Positions 6,556 through 8,074 of a stretch of DNA of 8,074 nt are shown piece by piece. Under the pieces are notes generated by a model. The model did not search any database, had not been told where the DNA came from, and saw only the letters and a list, made by a program, of their open reading frames with translations. The position numbers were made by a program, and so were the translations under genes. Source of the DNA: Acidimicrobiia bacterium (GTDB taxonomy: Bacteria > Actinomycetota > Acidimicrobiia > Acidimicrobiales > JACDCH01); the NCBI GenBank assembly GCA_013694495.1, contig JACDCH010000252.1, forward strand, positions 1 to 8,074, read 5' to 3'. Position 1 is the first letter of the stretch, and every line of letters starts with the position of its first letter.

Positions 6556-7319
6556 AGCGATCCCTTCCGCCGCCGCACGGGTGAGCGGGTGCCGATCCAG
6601 TACGTCGCGCCGAGCAGGAGGGGGACGCCGAGGAACCAGCCGACGAACCCCTCGGGGATCGGCCCCAGCCGCCCGATGGGCAGGCCCCCGGGGTCGGCCG
6701 GCGCGTCGAGGTACTCGACGTAGCGCACGACGTCGGCGACCTCCGCCGCGGAGAGCGCCTCCTCCCCGAACACCGGCATCTGGCCCGGGCCCACGCGGAT
6801 GGCGGCGGCGGTCTCGTCGGGCCGGGCCGGGGCCAGCGGCGGGGCCGCCCGCCCGTAGCTCAGGGCGCCGCCGGATCCCGAGGCGCTGTGGCAGGCCTGG
6901 CAGTTCTCGCGGAAGAGCTCGCCACCCCGCACCAGGTCGGCCGCCGCCACATCGACTTCCGGGAGCGTCGGGCCGTCGCCCAGCGAGGCGACGTAGGCGA
7001 CCAGCGCGGCGATCTGCTCCTCGTCGTAGGCGGGGTCCTTGCGGCGGGGCTGCTCCTCGCTGTTGGCCAACGGCATGCGCCCGGTCGAGAGGTAGTAGAA
7101 CGCGGCGGCCTCGCCGGAATCGGCCACCGGCGGGCCCCGGAGGTTCCCGGCGTCGTCCTCGGCGCCGCCGCCGTCCTCGCCGTGGCACGACGAGCAGCCC
7201 TCCAGGTAGAGGCGCTCCCCCTCGGCCTCGGGGTCGCCACCGGCGGCGGCCGGGGGCGGGACGAGCACGACCGCCGCGCCCGCCAGCGCGACAAGGGCGA
7301 CGGCGGGGGCGACCCTCAC
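6552..7319 (-). CDS. qcrC: Di-heme cytochrome c subunit of the bcc complex
   Basis: The 255-residue protein replaces both cytochrome c1 and soluble cytochrome c, delivering electrons straight to CtaC. An N-terminal hydrophobic export signal ends near AAAGG (about residue 26). Two heme c sites follow: CSSCH (Cys42, Cys45, His46) and CQACH (Cys140, Cys143, His144). The distal ligands are probably Met82 in GRMPLAN and Met181 in GQMPVFGEEALS. One helix near the end (about 225-243) followed by RSPVRRRKG anchors the protein with its tail in the cytoplasm. GTG 7319 overlaps the ctaE stop as GTGA; the next upstream valine codon is GTA, so no nearby alternative start exists. No Shine-Dalgarno is visible, so termination-reinitiation from ctaE is likely. 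Confidence 0.96.
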   Translation of the reverse strand: MRVAPAVALVALAGAAVVLVPPPAAAGGDPEAEGERLYLEGCSSCHGEDGGGAEDDAGNLRGPPVADSGEAAAFYYLSTGRMPLANSEEQPRRKDPAYDEEQIAALVAYVASLGDGPTLPEVDVAAADLVRGGELFRENCQACHSASGSGGALSYGRAAPPLAPARPDETAAAIRVGPGQMPVFGEEALSAAEVADVVRYVEYLDAPADPGGLPIGRLGPIPEGFVGWFLGVPLLLGATYWIGTRSPVRRRKGSL

Positions 7320-7915
7320 GACAGCACGTACACCGTGAGGAAGACCGCGACCCACACGACGTCGACGAAGTGCCAGTACGCCGCGCACACCTCGACGGTG
7401 GCGCCCGCCGGCGCCCGTGAGCGGCCGGCGACGGCTGCCGCGACGGCGCCCATGAACAGCACGCCCCCGGCGACGTGGAGGGCGTGGAAGCCGGTGAGCA
7501 GGTAGAAGATCGAGCCGTAGGCGTGGGAGTCGATGCCGAACCCGTCGCCCGCCCACTCGGCCAGGGTGTTGGCCAGGAACACGGTGCCGAGCAGCGCGGT
7601 GACGCCGAGCCAGCGACCGGCCCGGGCCCGGTCGCCCCGGTGGGCGGCCGCCACCGCGAGGTGGATCGTGCCGCTGGAGAGGATGAGCACGGCGGTGGCG
7701 GCGGCCGTCCGGGCCACCTCGAGCTCGACCCCCTCCGCCGGCCACCGCTCGGCGCCGGCCCGCAGCGTGAACCAGGCGGCGAAGAAGCCGGCGAAGAACA
7801 TCAGCTCCGAGGCCAGCCACACGACCACGCCGACGCCCAGGGCGCTGGGGGCGCGACCCGTGCCGGAGCTGCGGGCCGACTCGGAGCGGTCGCTCGTCGG
7901 CGCCACGGCCGTCAC
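7316..7915 (-). CDS. ctaE: Cytochrome c oxidase subunit III
   Basis: The 199-residue protein is a short subunit III with about five membrane helices (roughly 26-49, 68-89, 99-120, 135-163 and 180-198), the usual bacterial form lacking the two N-terminal helices of long subunits. Family marks are WLASELMFFAGFF with Glu37, TGFHALHV (141-148) and YWHFVDVVWVAVF (180-192). The first 25 residues are polar, rich in Ser and Arg, and probably cytoplasmic. It is first in the ctaE-qcrC-qcrA-qcrB unit, the same order as in mycobacteria, and its stop overlaps the qcrC start. GTG 7915 has no ribosome binding site but sits 7 nt after a -10-like TAGACC; a slightly different start within the polar tail cannot be excluded. 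Confidence 0.95.
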   Translation of the reverse strand: MTAVAPTSDRSESARSSGTGRAPSALGVGVVVWLASELMFFAGFFAAWFTLRAGAERWPAEGVELEVARTAAATAVLILSSGTIHLAVAAAHRGDRARAGRWLGVTALLGTVFLANTLAEWAGDGFGIDSHAYGSIFYLLTGFHALHVAGGVLFMGAVAAAVAGRSRAPAGATVEVCAAYWHFVDVVWVAVFLTVYVLS

Positions 7916-7922
7916 GGCTGCC

Positions 7923-7928
7923 GGTCTA
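7923..7928 (-). promoter_or_regulatory. Possible -10 element of the ctaE-qcrCAB operon
   Basis: On the minus strand TAGACC ends 7 nt before the ctaE GTG, the same placement as the box before ctaC. It fits TANNNT except for a final C, so support is weaker than for ctaC and ctaG. If real, ctaE would also be leaderless, which would explain the missing ribosome binding site. Confidence 0.35.
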
Positions 7929-7959
7929 CACCGTTGGCGCAGCTTCGACCCAGCGGCGT

Positions 7960-7968
7960 GGTTACGGT
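7960..7968 (+). promoter_or_regulatory. Probable -10 element of a leaderless ctaG-like promoter
   Basis: GGTTACGGT contains TACGGT (7963-7968), matching TANNNT, and ends 8 nt before the ATG at 7977. Eight of its nine bases equal the box before ctaC. There is no Shine-Dalgarno before the ATG. TTGGCG at 7934-7939 looks like a -35 hexamer but is 23 nt away, too far. The divergent ctaE start is only 61 nt off, so polymerase sites for the two directions would overlap. Confidence 0.5.
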
Positions 7969-7976
7969 CGCCGGCG

Positions 7977-8074
7977 ATGGTCGACCCCGCCGCGCTCGCC
8001 GTGGTGGCGGTGGCCGCCGTCGCCTACGCCGTGGGGGTGCGGCGGCTGGCGACGGTCAAGGACCGGGCCTGGCC
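7977..8074 (+). CDS. Probable CtaG-type cytochrome c oxidase assembly protein, 3'-truncated
   Basis: Only 32 codons are present before the window ends. The start ATG gives a short acidic leader (MVDPAA), one hydrophobic helix of about 15 residues (AVVAVAAVAYAVGV), then VRRLATVKDRAWP. A first helix followed by GVRRL and a short basic stretch ending in RAWP is how the caa3-type CtaG assembly family commonly begins, and such genes often sit beside ctaE. These proteins are multi-helix membrane proteins implicated in oxidase maturation. The fragment is too short to exclude another membrane protein. It is divergent from ctaE. Confidence 0.55.
   Translation, partial: MVDPAALAVVAVAAVAYAVGVRRLATVKDRAW

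Noticed and set aside
5620..6723. Plus-strand open frame across the qcrA-qcrB gap and qcrA
   Set aside because: Mostly antisense to qcrA and lacking any recognisable motif; Gly/Arg/Val-rich.
7934..7939. TTGGCG as the -35 box of the ctaG-like promoter
   Set aside because: It is 23 nt from the proposed -10, well beyond workable spacing.

Overview
This window is very GC-rich and carries a menaquinol-oxidising respiratory locus of the actinobacterial type: a cytochrome bcc complex (QcrC-QcrA-QcrB) together with an aa3 cytochrome c oxidase (CtaC-CtaD-CtaF-CtaE). The actinobacterial signatures are a di-heme QcrC with a C-terminal membrane anchor, a three-helix Rieske protein QcrA, a PDWY motif in place of PEWY in QcrB, a CtaC with no fused cytochrome c domain, and a four-helix CtaF. 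The extreme GC content, near-universal GTG starts and apparently leaderless promoters fit a high-GC actinobacterium. I lean to the class Acidimicrobiia, but that is inference and no marker in the window proves it.

Layout. 3-311 (+) is the 3' end of a PEP-utilising-enzyme 'mobile' (phosphohistidine) domain gene. 369-4196 (+) is a tight unit: ctaC (subunit II), ctaD (subunit I), ctaF (subunit IV) and a Rieske non-heme iron oxygenase. 4193-7915 (-) is a facing unit transcribed ctaE (subunit III), qcrC, qcrA, qcrB. The two units converge and their last codons overlap by four bases. 7977-8074 (+), divergent from ctaE, is the first 32 codons of a probable ctaG-type oxidase assembly gene cut by the window edge.

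How it works together. QcrB oxidises menaquinol, QcrA and di-heme QcrC relay the electrons, and CtaC (CuA) and CtaD (heme a, heme a3-CuB) reduce oxygen. CtaE, CtaF and the assembly protein support the oxidase. No soluble cytochrome c gene is seen, as expected where QcrC delivers electrons directly inside a bcc-aa3 supercomplex.

What stands out. (1) A Rieske oxygenase of the CntA/GbcA-like type, with a glutamate at the bridging position, is translationally coupled to the end of the oxidase genes; its role here is unknown. (2) GGTTA[G/C]GGT boxes lie 7-8 nt before the ctaC and ctaG starts, implying leaderless transcription. (3) The only real gap in the ctaE-qcrCAB operon, between qcrA and qcrB, holds a perfect 9-bp hairpin and a second 9-bp inverted repeat that would bury the only candidate ribosome binding site of qcrB. 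I see no mobile element, CRISPR array, tRNA or rRNA.
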